Source: Leptospira gomenensis (GTDB taxonomy: Bacteria; Spirochaetota; Leptospiria; Leptospirales; Leptospiraceae). Taken from it: a DNA stretch of 64,000 nt. A program made the position numbers and the translations under genes. Each line of letters opens with the position of its first letter. The stretch's first letter is position 1. Below, in pieces: positions 14,743 through 23,501 of the stretch. The stretch spans positions 1 through 64,000 of the forward strand of contig NZ_RQFA01000020.1 of assembly GCF_004770155.1 (NCBI RefSeq). Direction: 5' to 3'. Under the pieces are notes generated by a model. That model did not search any database. It was given only the letters and a program-made list of their open reading frames with translations, and was not told where the DNA came from.

Positions 14743-14937
14743 TTGTTTTTTAACCTCTTTCTCTCCCATAAGGAGAGCGGAACAAGAGGATCAGATTTGT
14801 CCGAAACGCTCAAGAATAAAATGTTAAACGAATTGAATTTTAGTTTAAAAATTAGTATAACGTACGTTCGTAATATAAAAATTAAAGTAGTATTTTCTAA
14901 TATTCTAAAGTTTAATAAAGTGAATTCCGTTTTCGGA

Positions 14938-15897
14938 TTAAGGACGGCAATCCTTGATTTCCGTCGCGGATCGGACGTAGGGGGAATCCGTAAAAACACG
15001 GTCGGGTTTTTCTAACACCGTTTTCGTCTGTGTCGATGCGGAGATGCCGACGGCACCGAATGAGGTAGGAGGAGAGAAACACTGCGGGAATTTTTTCGCT
15101 CTTTTGAGCGAATTTTCACCGATGTGCAGCGAGAAAACGGATTCTAAAATTTGAATATACATTACGGAAGAATCCGCGGACCAACGGATTTTATAAGCAG
15201 GAGTCTCCTTCCATTCCGAAAGAAGGACGCGTGTGCCGACGTTTCTTTGGGCCGTCGCATCGGACTTTCTCTCCACAACGACCAGCTCCGGCTTTAAAAA
15301 CTCCAAGTCTTCGTCGGTTACGGCGACGATCATCGCTATCTTGAGCCCGTTCGGGGAAGGCACGAGATGGATCGGAATTTCCCCGGGTTCCAGATACTGC
15401 TCGAAAGAAAGATCCTGTCTGCGTTTCAAATCGAATCCGGTCGGAATTCGGTAAAAACTTCCGTATTCGTCGTCCCGACCTCCGATCCAGTAGAGCGTTT
15501 CCGTTTCCGAATGGTAGTAGACGCTACCGGGTAAAATCCATGAAGGAAAACGTATTTCGTCCACCGGAGCCGCAGAAAGGTCAGGGTCGAAAATTCGTAT
15601 TATAGAATTATAATGTCTTTTTAACGAGGTTCCGGTCAAAGGATTCCAGGAATCCTTTTCCTGGTATAAAACTTCCGTTTGTGTAATTCGTTTTCCGGAA
15701 GAGGACCAACCTCTTTCCAGAGTCAGAGACGCGTTCTTCCAGATCAAAAATGAGCAGGAGCAGAATTGTAAAAAGGAGATCGACAAAACGATCCTAATTC
15801 GGAGACGAAAATATCTACTTTGAGAAGTTAGGGCGACCCCGCTCTTTTTTCGGAGCGGAGTCGCACGTTTTGCTTCGGGGGTTCGAATTATCTCCAA
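14938..15897 (-). CDS. Putative lipoprotein, unknown function
   Basis: An unrecognised protein of up to 319 residues. The hydrophobic segment IVLSISFLQFC near residues 36-46 followed by SCS suggests a lipoprotein signal. The rest is beta-rich with short repeated turns (YYHSETETLYWIGGRDDEYGSFYRI; IRWSADSSVMYIQI) that could form propeller-like blades. The start is uncertain. The open frame begins at a TTG that overlaps the upstream hydrolase by ten bases, but a hairpin (15833-15864) lies inside the first codons. A TTG at 15786 is the only later choice and would leave a signal peptide lacking basic residues. It lies between two secreted hydrolases. Confidence 0.55.
   Translation of the reverse strand: MEIIRTPEAKRATPLRKKSGVALTSQSRYFRLRIRIVLSISFLQFCSCSFLIWKNASLTLERGWSSSGKRITQTEVLYQEKDSWNPLTGTSLKRHYNSIIRIFDPDLSAAPVDEIRFPSWILPGSVYYHSETETLYWIGGRDDEYGSFYRIPTGFDLKRRQDLSFEQYLEPGEIPIHLVPSPNGLKIAMIVAVTDEDLEFLKPELVVVERKSDATAQRNVGTRVLLSEWKETPAYKIRWSADSSVMYIQILESVFSLHIGENSLKRAKKFPQCFSPPTSFGAVGISASTQTKTVLEKPDRVFTDSPYVRSATEIKDCRP
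15833..15864 (-). terminator. Hairpin after the exported hydrolase
   Basis: Twelve-base arms pair at eleven positions: GCGACCCCGCTC at 15833-15844 with GAGCGGAGTCGC at 15853-15864, around an 8-base loop. It lies about 24 bases downstream of the minus-strand hydrolase stop. It has no following T-run, so it may be a weak terminator or processing signal. Confidence 0.5.
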
Positions 15898-16715
15898 CCC
15901 TCGTTTTTGATCTCACTGTGGTTGAGATACAATCCCGCAGAAGTCAGGGAAGGCGCTCTTGTGTGTCCTTGAAACTGAGTGTAGGTTACATTCGAGTTAA
16001 ACGGCCAAATTCCTTCGCTCTGTGTCAGTGAAGATTGGCATTTATTCAACCCTCCGGCTTTGTTGTAAGCACAGGAAGAATGATACGCCACTGCGTAATC
16101 GTCTTCTCCCGGTAGAATCAACGAAGCTCCGGCCATACCTTTGTATCCGGGCACTTGGTAGATCGTTACTCCCGCCGTATTGTTGTGGTTGTATGCCCCT
16201 CTCGCAGTGGAAACGATCAACGACTTGTCCATCGCGTTTCCTGCGAATCCGAATGTGATTCCGTTTAATGCGGAAGCTAGTTCGGATCCACCAGAAGCTG
16301 CTGCCAACGCGGTCACCTTAGTGATGTTATATCCGCGACTGGATACGCTTGCTCCCAAATTAGCGAGCCAATACTCGGTTACGTAACAACCCGCGCTGTG
16401 GCAAACGATCTTGCAAGTGTTGGTTCCTTTGCAATAATTGTTGACCACGGTCGTAAAGTTTGTTTGTGCTCTTGCGGTTCCGTATGTTCTCGGATCCGAA
16501 GTGCCGTCGTACCCCACAAAAATCTTCGCTCCTGAAACAGAATTTACGCTGCTTCCCCAGTAATTGTTCACATCCACAGTACCGGTTCCGTTGTGGTTCT
16601 TATCCGATTTTCCGTGAACGAACACGGTATATGTCTCGGCGGAAATCGCTCCCGCAAAAAGAAACACGCACAAAGCCAGTCCCATCATCCGATTTCTTTT
16701 CCAATTTTTCGTCAT
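15888..16715 (-). CDS. Exported serine hydrolase (lipase-like)
   Basis: A 275-residue exported alpha/beta-hydrolase-like enzyme. The signal peptide MMGLALCVFLFAGAISA follows a basic start. The mature N terminus reads YTVFVHGKSDKNHNG (the strand with the oxyanion HG), and the nucleophile elbow is CHSAGC with S107 flanked by cysteines C105 and C109. There are eight or so cysteines, so disulphides are likely outside the cell. GGAGAA about 11 bases upstream supports the ATG. The substrate is unknown; lipase or esterase is inferred. A decayed copy lies at 18447-18780, so this gene was once duplicated. Confidence 0.8.
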   Translation of the reverse strand: MTKNWKRNRMMGLALCVFLFAGAISAETYTVFVHGKSDKNHNGTGTVDVNNYWGSSVNSVSGAKIFVGYDGTSDPRTYGTARAQTNFTTVVNNYCKGTNTCKIVCHSAGCYVTEYWLANLGASVSSRGYNITKVTALAAASGGSELASALNGITFGFAGNAMDKSLIVSTARGAYNHNNTAGVTIYQVPGYKGMAGASLILPGEDDYAVAYHSSCAYNKAGGLNKCQSSLTQSEGIWPFNSNVTYTQFQGHTRAPSLTSAGLYLNHSEIKNEGWR

Positions 16716-17045
16716 TTTTCACTATTCTCCATTTCTTTTGCAGAGAAGAATCTTCTCCGCCTAAACATTGGACTCTCTGAAAATTTAGTCAAGTGTAAGA
16801 GTATCGTTTTATAAATAACGATTTAAATAAATTCAAAATTAAATTGAACATGGGTTATATTTTAAAATCAAATCTTGATTGCCCTTGCCTTTCGGAAAAA
16901 TACTTTGTTTTCGAAAATAGGGCGTTCGAGCTGGGTAACGTTGAGCGGTAGAAGGCAAAACTTTCTTCCAGAATGAGTTTGTGGTTTTGTTTTGCCGAGA
17001 AAGCGCGTTAGTTGCATTTTATAAAAGGACAAAAGATGGGAATTC
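16716..17045. promoter_or_regulatory. Divergent promoter region, AT-rich
   Basis: A gap of 330 bases between the exported hydrolase (minus) and the membrane-anchored protein (plus). Most of it (16780-16880) is very AT-rich. An inverted repeat ATCGTT/AACGAT occurs at 16803-16808 and 16817-16822. No gene is seen. It must contain both promoters; no operator can be assigned. Confidence 0.45.
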
Positions 17046-18269
17046 ATGAAAGCTAAACGTAACTATGTGCTCTTCGGGGCGATTGTGTCATTTTTCTTGG
17101 TTTTAACGGTGTTCGTTTTTTGGCCTTCGGGTCGGAGAGAATCTTGGTTCGAATCGGAAAGGGAGAGAAAGGAAAGAGCGGAGCGAATGGCCAAAAATTC
17201 TCCTCCCGGAGAATCGGATTCGATTTCGGAGAACGGAGGTTCCGGTTCTTCTCTGCAGGACATAGACGACTCCGTTCCCTTGGAAAGAATATTAGAAGAT
17301 TATAAAGAATGGTCGCAATATCCGCCGAATTCGAGACCGCTTTCCAAATACAATGAAGATCTGATCCGACCTTTTTTCATTCAAACGACTATGATCGCGA
17401 TGGCGGATTCTCCCGAATCGAAGGAGACGAACGGTTATACTTGTCAACTTCAACCTTTATCCTGGGCGGTGATCGGTATACAAGATCAAATGCGCATAAC
17501 GTTCGAATGTAGACAACAGGACGGTAAACGTATTCCTGTGGATATCAAGTATCATAGGATCTGGAGAGAATTCGACGGTGAAAAATTCGGAACTCTGAAC
17601 GCCGACGTCGGCGATAACGGTTCGAACGGAGACGACGCGGCGAAGGATCTGCTTTATACGTTTCAATGGAAGCCGTCTCAAAAGGATTGGGGGGATATGA
17701 TTTTGGAAACGGAATTTAGATACGGACCGAATTTTAAAAAACTCGGCAAACTCAACACTTCCTTTTATTCCTCTCCTGGTCGTCCCGCCGAGTTGAGCGG
17801 TTCTTTTTCGGATACTACGAGCGACGGTTCGTTGGTCATTCGCGCGGGAATCAACGTGTACAAATCGGGGAATTATCATATCGAAGGGAATTTGAAACAC
17901 GCCGAAACGGGGGAATATATCGCCTGGGCCACGTTTGACGGGAAACTTTCCACAGGTTATGGTGAAGCCGAATTTCTTTTTTACGGGAAGTTGATTCGAG
18001 ATTCCGGTTTGGACGGTCCTTATGTGTTGACGGATATTCGCGGTCATAGGGTCAATTTGGCCGTTGATCCGGAATGGTTTGGTCAAGGAGAAGAGGGTTT
18101 AAAGAAGATACAAGCGGCTAAAACCACGGAGCCGGATCGGGAATTGATTCTTCCTTATAAGGAATTTTATAAGACTAAGTCCTACGATAATCAGCAATTC
18201 ACTTCCAAACTCTGGGATAGCAACGAAAAACAAAGAAGAATCAAGGAATTGGAAAGTATGGAACGTTGA
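17046..18269 (+). CDS. Membrane-anchored protein next to lipases
   Basis: A 407-residue protein with a basic start and one hydrophobic segment (YVLFGAIVSFFLVLTVFVFWP, residues 7-27), then a charged E/R-rich linker and a long extracytoplasmic domain. The C-terminal half, with SGSFSDTTSDGSLVIRAG and LDGPYVLTDIRGHRVNLA, looks like an immunoglobulin-like or 'choice-of-anchor' beta domain. Its position between an exported lipase-like gene and that gene's decayed copy suggests a helper or surface role, as with lipase foldases, but no foldase motif is seen. GGGAATTC immediately precedes the ATG. Confidence 0.65.
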   Translation: MKAKRNYVLFGAIVSFFLVLTVFVFWPSGRRESWFESERERKERAERMAKNSPPGESDSISENGGSGSSLQDIDDSVPLERILEDYKEWSQYPPNSRPLSKYNEDLIRPFFIQTTMIAMADSPESKETNGYTCQLQPLSWAVIGIQDQMRITFECRQQDGKRIPVDIKYHRIWREFDGEKFGTLNADVGDNGSNGDDAAKDLLYTFQWKPSQKDWGDMILETEFRYGPNFKKLGKLNTSFYSSPGRPAELSGSFSDTTSDGSLVIRAGINVYKSGNYHIEGNLKHAETGEYIAWATFDGKLSTGYGEAEFLFYGKLIRDSGLDGPYVLTDIRGHRVNLAVDPEWFGQGEEGLKKIQAAKTTEPDRELILPYKEFYKTKSYDNQQFTSKLWDSNEKQRRIKELESMER

Positions 18270-18446
18270 TTCGTCCCGCCGGAGAAAAGACGCGAACGAC
18301 CGTAATATCGCAAAATGAAAGTTAGGCGATTTCGGATCGAACCCATCCGTAATTCTTCGGTTGATTGGCGGGTCGGCCGATAAAACCCGTTCTTTTTGAA
18401 AAGAGCGGTCGAAATGAAAGGACCGCTTTCGAATACGATTGAATGA

Positions 18447-18780
18447 TTATCTCCAATACTCGTTTTTGGTCTCACCGTGGTTGAGATACAATTCCGCAGA
18501 AGCCGCCGCCAACGCGATCGCCTAAGTGATGTTATATCCGTGGCTGGATCCGCTTCCTCCAAATTAGCGAGCCGATACTCGGTTACGTAACAACCCGCGC
18601 CGTGGCAAACGATCTTGTAGGTGTCGGTTCTCTTGCAATCATTGTTGACTACGGTCGTAAAGTTTGTTTGTGCTCTTGCGGTTCCATTGTGATTCTTATC
18701 CGATTTTCCGTGAACGAACACGGTGTTTGTCCCTGCGGAAAGAGGTCCGTGAGCAACAAGGCGGCAAACACGGCGTCCCT
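18447..18780 (-). pseudogene. Decayed copy of the exported serine hydrolase
   Basis: Reads as a shrunken copy of the intact gene at 15888-16715. It matches that gene's signal-peptide region, VFVHGKSDKNHNG, TARAQTNFTTVVNN, the elbow and the C-terminal end with its stop. Two in-frame deletions are visible: 108 bases between repeated CGGTTCCGT and 354 bases between repeated CAGAAG in the intact copy. It also has a one-base frameshift near 18560, a TAG at 18522-18524 in the original frame, and the catalytic AGC (Ser) changed to GGC (Gly) at the elbow. The open frame across 18191-18721 is an artefact of this decay. Confidence 0.88.
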
Positions 18781-19215
18781 ATTTTTTTTTATCTTTCTCT
18801 CTACCATTCCCCTGATATAATTTAGGAATCTGTTTCGCAGCTTTGTCGGGAGTTTGTCGGAGTTCCGTCGTGCGGAAGGGGATTCTTTTTTAGGTAACGG
18901 ATTGAATTGAATGTTTTGTAATTGGTAGGCTGCGCGTGTGCGGGAACTCTGCGCGATGGTCGTGATTGAAAACCGAGGAAAACGGCGAGGCAGGTCCACA
19001 AAGCGTAGGAACTCCTCGTCGATCGGAATGTGTCTTTGTAGGACACAAGTGTGGGAACTCCTAACGGATCCATTTCGAAACATGCCTTCGTTAAGACGAG
19101 GCTGAATTTTCCGACTTCACGCGCTCTGGCAGATCGAAAGAAAGAAGGACTACGAAGTCCGAAGATCGTTTCGCGTTTTTTGAACCTCGCGAACTTGGGT
19201 AGGGAAGAACGTTTC
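18781..19215. other. Intergenic region with GGAACTCC-type repeats
   Basis: No gene is supported in these 435 bases. Three copies of a short degenerate motif occur: GTGTGCGGGAACTCT (18936-18950), GTAGGAACTCCTCG (19005-19018) and AAGTGTGGGAACTCCTA (19047-19063). Related copies lie at 29361, 31964, 39963 and 40011. The small open frames here are on both strands and have no binding sites. Confidence 0.5.
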
Positions 19216-20301
19216 TTAGGAATGTTCTCCCATTTCCGGGAGTAAGTTTTCCCCCTTTGTTAAACGAAGTTTGTATCGATCAGGGACTCGAAAAAGAGTT
19301 TTATTCAAACGGATAGGATCATTTAAGCCCAATCGATCCCTGGAAATTCGAAATCGTTTCCATAACATTTCCGCATAGGGACCGGTTCCGTACATTCGCG
19401 TCGAATAGTCTGCATCATACAGTTTTCCTCCTCTCGCATTTCGAATCAATCCCTCGATTTTATCTTTTTTGAGAGGATAATTTTTTTCGAGCCAATCTAA
19501 AAAAAGCGGGGCGACTTCGTGCGGAAGTCGAAGGAAAACCATTCCCGCTGATCTTGCGCCGGAGGATTGGGCCGCACGTAGAATCGTTTCCAACTCGGAA
19601 TCGTTGAGCCCCGGAATGATCGGCGCGACCATGACTCCCGTGGGAACTCCCGCCTTTACGAGGGATTGGATCGTTTCGAGTCGTTTTTCGGGATGCGCAG
19701 TTCTCGGTTCCATCCGTTTCCAGAGGGAGTGATCCAAGGTAGTGACGCTGACATAAACTTTTGTCAAGTTATGGAATGCAAGGTTTTCTAAAAGATCCAA
19801 ATCTCTAGTGACTAAAGAGGATTTAGTGATCAGAGCAACGGGTTGTTTGAATTCTAAAAAGATTCGCAGGAGTTCCCGCGTGATTTCGAATTTTCGTTCG
19901 GCCGGTTGATAGATGTCGGTTACACCCGCCAGTTGAATCGTATGAACGTTTCCTTTTTGTTTCGCGAGGTAGTTTCGCAAAAGGTTCGGCGCATTCTTTT
20001 TCACAAAGATTTTGGTTTCAAAATCGATTCCCGGAGAAAGATCCACATAGGCGTGATTCGGTCGCGCGTAACAATAAATACAACCGTGTTCACATCCTCG
20101 ATAAGGGTTGATCGAACGGGTAAAACCTAGGTCGGGGCAATCATTTTCGGACACGATACTTTTGGCCTTTTCTTCCAGGAAGATCGTCTTGGGAGAAGGT
20201 TGTTCTTCCGCTTCGAACGGTTCCTTTTCTCGAATTATGGATTCGAATCGACCCGGGATTTTAACTTCGGTGCCTCGGTTGTTGTTTCGTTTTTCGAACA
20301 T
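19216..20301 (-). CDS. PA0069-family radical SAM protein (SplB-like)
   Basis: A 361-residue radical SAM enzyme. The iron-sulphur cluster motif is CEHGCIYC in the context NPYRGCEHGCIYCYARPNH, as in the PA0069/SplB-related family. Further along are the usual barrel strands (TIQLAGVTDIYQPAE, VALITKSSLVTRDLDLL, VYVSVTTLD) and PIIPGLND. The family is related to spore photoproduct lyase, but its reaction is not known. It is a single gene on the minus strand, with a 358-base gap before the copper operon. The ATG at 20301 has no obvious binding site. Confidence 0.85.
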   Translation of the reverse strand: MFEKRNNNRGTEVKIPGRFESIIREKEPFEAEEQPSPKTIFLEEKAKSIVSENDCPDLGFTRSINPYRGCEHGCIYCYARPNHAYVDLSPGIDFETKIFVKKNAPNLLRNYLAKQKGNVHTIQLAGVTDIYQPAERKFEITRELLRIFLEFKQPVALITKSSLVTRDLDLLENLAFHNLTKVYVSVTTLDHSLWKRMEPRTAHPEKRLETIQSLVKAGVPTGVMVAPIIPGLNDSELETILRAAQSSGARSAGMVFLRLPHEVAPLFLDWLEKNYPLKKDKIEGLIRNARGGKLYDADYSTRMYGTGPYAEMLWKRFRISRDRLGLNDPIRLNKTLFRVPDRYKLRLTKGENLLPEMGEHS

Positions 20302-20659
20302 GGGGAATGATCGAAAGTTAATTTAAACTAATCAAATAAATAGTAAACAAATATTTGCGTATTTACGACTTAAAAACGAACGCTCTGAGCTGAATTTTAG
20401 TACGTTGAGTCTGTAATCTCGAAAAAACGATGAAGAAAAAAAGATGAGAGGAGTTTCAGGTAATTAGGAAATTCTTATTTAGAATACCGCGGGCTGTCAT
20501 TGAAATCTCGGACAACGACTTTTCTTGGTCCATCTTCCTGTCCGAATCTTTTCTATTCATTTCGATTCCTACAAGAGTGGCGCAATTTTTCCCTTTTTTC
20601 AAATAAAAAAATCACGTTTTACGATCGATTTCGTCTATAGGATAGGGGGGTATGGGATT
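20302..20659. promoter_or_regulatory. Divergent region upstream of the copper operon
   Basis: A gap of 358 bases between the radical SAM gene and csoR. The left side is AT-rich and should hold the radical SAM promoter. The right side contains a -10-like TATAGG (20636-20641) merged with the candidate CsoR operator. No gene is seen; the frame upstream of csoR is open to 20525 but lacks a start with a binding site. Confidence 0.5.
20636..20658. promoter_or_regulatory. Candidate CsoR operator
   Basis: TATAGGATAGGGGGGTATGG (from 20636) sits directly before the csoR start. The central G-tract flanked by TA(T)A and GTAT resembles operators of CsoR/RcnR/FrmR regulators, as at the E. coli frmR promoter. 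It overlaps the likely -10 element, so binding would block transcription of csoR-copZ-copA. Assignment is by pattern and position. Confidence 0.55.
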
Positions 20660-20947
20660 ATGAAATCGAAACACAAACTTCATTCCGATCCAAAAGTGAA
20701 AGAGAACTTGAACTTAAGATTAAAAAAAATCGAAGGGCAAATCCGCGGAATTCAAGGAATGATCGATCGGGAAGAATATTGCGACGACGTTTTGAACCAG
20801 TTATCCTCGGTGAGATCGGCTTTGGACGGAGTTTCTAAAACTCTTTTGAAAAGTCACATTCAAACCTGCGTCGTGGAACGTTTTAAACAAAACGATTCCG
20901 AAATTTTAGGGGAATTTATGACCACAATGGACCGGATTCTTAAATAG
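20660..20947 (+). CDS. csoR: Copper-sensing repressor CsoR
   Basis: A 95-residue all-alpha metal sensor of the CsoR/RcnR/FrmR family. The Cu(I) ligand set is visible as C41 (EEYCDD) and H66/C70 (SHIQTC). The helical core ENLNLRLKKIEGQIRGIQGMI is characteristic. The frame opens at 20525, but the family's normal length and the ATG at 20660 (after a G-rich stretch) set the start. Known members release DNA when they bind Cu(I). It heads an operon with copZ (17 bases downstream) and copA, so it very probably represses its own operon and responds to copper. Confidence 0.9.
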   Translation: MKSKHKLHSDPKVKENLNLRLKKIEGQIRGIQGMIDREEYCDDVLNQLSSVRSALDGVSKTLLKSHIQTCVVERFKQNDSEILGEFMTTMDRILK

Positions 20948-20964
20948 GGTTGGAGGATATAGTC

Positions 20965-21174
20965 ATGAAAGAAATTAAATTGGCCGTTCAGGGAATGACC
21001 TGCGCGCACTGCGTAAAAACCGTAGAATTCGCATTAAAAAAAATCGATTTAAACGGAAAAGCAAACTTGGAAAACGAAGAAGTCGTCTATCAGGGAACGG
21101 GAAACGAGGAGGAACTTTCCAGAGTAAAAGCCGCAATAGAAGAGGAAGGATACACGACGGGAGGCGTCAAATGA
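20965..21174 (+). CDS. copZ: Copper chaperone CopZ (HMA domain)
   Basis: A 69-residue cytosolic metallochaperone that consists of one heavy-metal-associated domain. The Cu-binding motif GMTCAHC (C13, C16) follows the first strand. The ATG at 20965 has GGAGG eight bases upstream; the frame is open to a TTG at 20950 that overlaps this site and is not the start. The last codons overlap the copA ATG by four bases, so the two proteins are made together. It should hand Cu(I) to CopA and possibly to CsoR. Confidence 0.92.
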   Translation: MKEIKLAVQGMTCAHCVKTVEFALKKIDLNGKANLENEEVVYQGTGNEEELSRVKAAIEEEGYTTGGVK

Positions 21175-23429
21175 AGCCCGGCTCTGAAACGGAGATATCC
21201 TCCGTTACGCTTGATCTGATCGGTATGACCTGCGCTAATTGTGCGCTCCGTATCGAAAAGGGTCTAAAAAAAATTCCCGGCGTTACCGATGTACGGGTTA
21301 ATTTTGCTATGGAAACGGCCAAGGTGGAACTTTCCGAAGCGGTTTCGGAAGAAATCCTTTTGGATAAGGTCGATTCCTTAGGTTATCGCGGGCTCGTTCA
21401 TCAGGACGTTTTGGAAAACAAGGAAGCAGAGAAAGCCCATGAAGCCGAGTTTAAAAAACTCAAAGTCCGCCTTACGTTTTCGGCCGTCCTTTCCCTGCCC
21501 CTTTTGGCTTCCATGATCGGGCATTTTGGAAGCAACATGTTTTCCGAATATTTTAATTTTCTAATGAATCCTTGGTTGCAGATGTTTTTGGCGGCGCCCG
21601 TTCAGTTTTGGATCGGCGCTCCGTTCTACAAGGGAGCTTGGAGATCCCTGAAAAACGGAGGCGCTAATATGGACGTTCTCGTTTCTTTGGGAACTTCCGC
21701 GGCGTTCTTTTTCAGCTTATACCAGTCTTTTCGTTCTTTCGGAGTGCACATACACGGACAATTGCCCTTGTATTACGAAACTTCCGCGGTTTTGATTACG
21801 CTGATTCTTTTCGGAAAATTTTTGGAACACGTCGCCAAAGGTAAATCTTCTAAAGCGATCCAGTCGTTGGCGGGATTACAACCTAAAACGGCGAATATTA
21901 TTCGCGGAGACGAACTTCAGGAAATTCCGTTGGCTGCGGTTCGAGTCGGAGATTTACTTTTGGTGAAATCTGGCGAAACGATCCCGGTGGACGGAAGCGT
22001 TGAAGAAGGGGTTTCTACCGTAGACGAATCGATGTTAACCGGAGAAAGTATTCCCGTTGAAAAAAAAGAAGGCAGCGTTTTGTTCGGAGGTTCGCTAAAT
22101 CGAAACGGCGTCCTGAAACTTAGGGCTTCCAAAGTGGGCAAGGATACGCTCCTCGCCGGGATCATTCGGGTCGTTCGGGAGGCGCAAGGTTCTCGCGCTC
22201 CGATCCAAAGGATTGCGGATCGGATTTCGGGAGTGTTCGTTCCGATCGTCGTGATCGCTGCGTTCGTTACATTCCTAGTTTGGTTTTTCGGAATTCAACC
22301 TGGAAACGTCGCTGGCGCTCTGGAAAAAGCGATCGCAGTTCTCGTCATCGCGTGCCCTTGCGCTCTCGGTCTTGCCACACCCGTTTCGATTCTCGCCGGT
22401 TCCGGTCGCGCCGCCGCGGAAGGAATTCTTTTTCGTACGGCGGAAGCATTAGAAATCGCTCATAAAGTGGACACGATCGTCTTCGATAAAACGGGAACGT
22501 TGACTTACGGCAAACCGGTGTTAAACGATTTTTCGGTTTTGGATCCGGCGCAAAAATTTTTTTTGCTGGGTCTTGCCGCCTCTGCGGAACAGAATTCGGA
22601 ACATCCTTTGTCCAAGGCCGTGGTGGAAGAAGCCAAACGGCTAGGTCTTTCGCTGTCCATTCCCGAAAATTTCGAAACGATTCCGGGAGGAGGAATTTTC
22701 GCTTCGGTGCAGGGCAAACGTATTCTTTTGGGAACGGATCTTCTTTTGAGGGATAAGGGAGTCGTGCTCGATTCCGATCTTCTCCAACTCAAATCGGAAA
22801 AAGAGAAAGAAGGGAATACGGTCGTTCATCTGAGCGTTGATGGAGTACATTCCGCCATCCTTTCTTTGTCGGATTCGATCAAGGAATCCGCGTCCGCCGC
22901 GATAGAACGCCTCAAGTCGTTCGGTATGGAAGTTTACATGATTACGGGGGACAACAGTAGAACTGCGCACGCAGTCGCGCAGAAATGCGGCATTGAACAC
23001 GTGTTAGCCGAAGTTCTTCCGGAGGGCAAAGCCGACGAGATTCGGAAGTTACGGGCAGAAGGTAAGATCGTGGCGATGACGGGGGACGGAATCAACGACG
23101 CACCTGCGCTTGCCGTGGCCGATCTGGGGATTTCCATGGGAACCGGCACGGACGTAGCCATGGAGTCTTCGGACGTCGTCGTTATGAACGGGGATCTTTC
23201 CACGATTCCCGACGTTTTAGAGATCAGTCGAAAGACCGTTTATAATATCCGGCAGAATCTTTTTTGGGCTTTGGTTTATAACGCTCTCGGAATTCCTATC
23301 GCCGCATTCGGCTTTCTTGCGCCTTGGTTGGCTGGCGGAGCCATGGCGTTCAGTTCCGTTTCGGTGGTTTTGAACGCCTTGCGTCTTCAAAAAAAAGCGA
23401 TTTCCGTAAACGAAAGGGCGGATCGATAG
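21171..23429 (+). CDS. copA: Copper-exporting P1B-type ATPase CopA
   Basis: A 752-residue inner-membrane Cu(I) export ATPase with one N-terminal HMA domain (GMTCANC, C21/C24). It has the actuator TGES loop (VDESMLTGESIPV), the ion-channel CPC motif at C395-P396-C397 (IACPCALGLATP), the phosphorylated D439 in DKTGTLT, the SEHPLSKA motif of the nucleotide-binding domain, and GDGINDAPALA. All elements of an active pump are present. It is the last gene of csoR-copZ-copA and is followed by a good terminator. It pumps copper from the cytosol to the periplasm. Confidence 0.96.
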   Translation: MKPGSETEISSVTLDLIGMTCANCALRIEKGLKKIPGVTDVRVNFAMETAKVELSEAVSEEILLDKVDSLGYRGLVHQDVLENKEAEKAHEAEFKKLKVRLTFSAVLSLPLLASMIGHFGSNMFSEYFNFLMNPWLQMFLAAPVQFWIGAPFYKGAWRSLKNGGANMDVLVSLGTSAAFFFSLYQSFRSFGVHIHGQLPLYYETSAVLITLILFGKFLEHVAKGKSSKAIQSLAGLQPKTANIIRGDELQEIPLAAVRVGDLLLVKSGETIPVDGSVEEGVSTVDESMLTGESIPVEKKEGSVLFGGSLNRNGVLKLRASKVGKDTLLAGIIRVVREAQGSRAPIQRIADRISGVFVPIVVIAAFVTFLVWFFGIQPGNVAGALEKAIAVLVIACPCALGLATPVSILAGSGRAAAEGILFRTAEALEIAHKVDTIVFDKTGTLTYGKPVLNDFSVLDPAQKFFLLGLAASAEQNSEHPLSKAVVEEAKRLGLSLSIPENFETIPGGGIFASVQGKRILLGTDLLLRDKGVVLDSDLLQLKSEKEKEGNTVVHLSVDGVHSAILSLSDSIKESASAAIERLKSFGMEVYMITGDNSRTAHAVAQKCGIEHVLAEVLPEGKADEIRKLRAEGKIVAMTGDGINDAPALAVADLGISMGTGTDVAMESSDVVVMNGDLSTIPDVLEISRKTVYNIRQNLFWALVYNALGIPIAAFGFLAPWLAGGAMAFSSVSVVLNALRLQKKAISVNERADR

Positions 23430-23466
23430 AATAAGAGAATTGAAATATTCTGAAATTATGATGTAT

Positions 23467-23500
23467 GGCGCTCGGATCTACGGGTTCGAGCGCCTTTTTT
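23467..23500 (+). terminator. Rho-independent terminator of copper operon
   Basis: Stem GGCGCTCG (23467-23474) / CGAGCGCC (23487-23494) with a 12-base loop, followed at once by six Ts. It lies 37 bases after the copA stop and a single base before the end of the converging GST gene. Confidence 0.9.
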
Positions 23501-23501
23501 A

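Noticed and set aside
18191..18721. Minus-strand frame of 176 residues that begins like the exported hydrolase
   Set aside because: It joins the decayed hydrolase copy to unrelated sequence after a frameshift; annotated as a pseudogene instead.
22280..22465. Short plus-strand frame inside copA
   Set aside because: It is an alternative frame of the ATPase gene with no supporting features.
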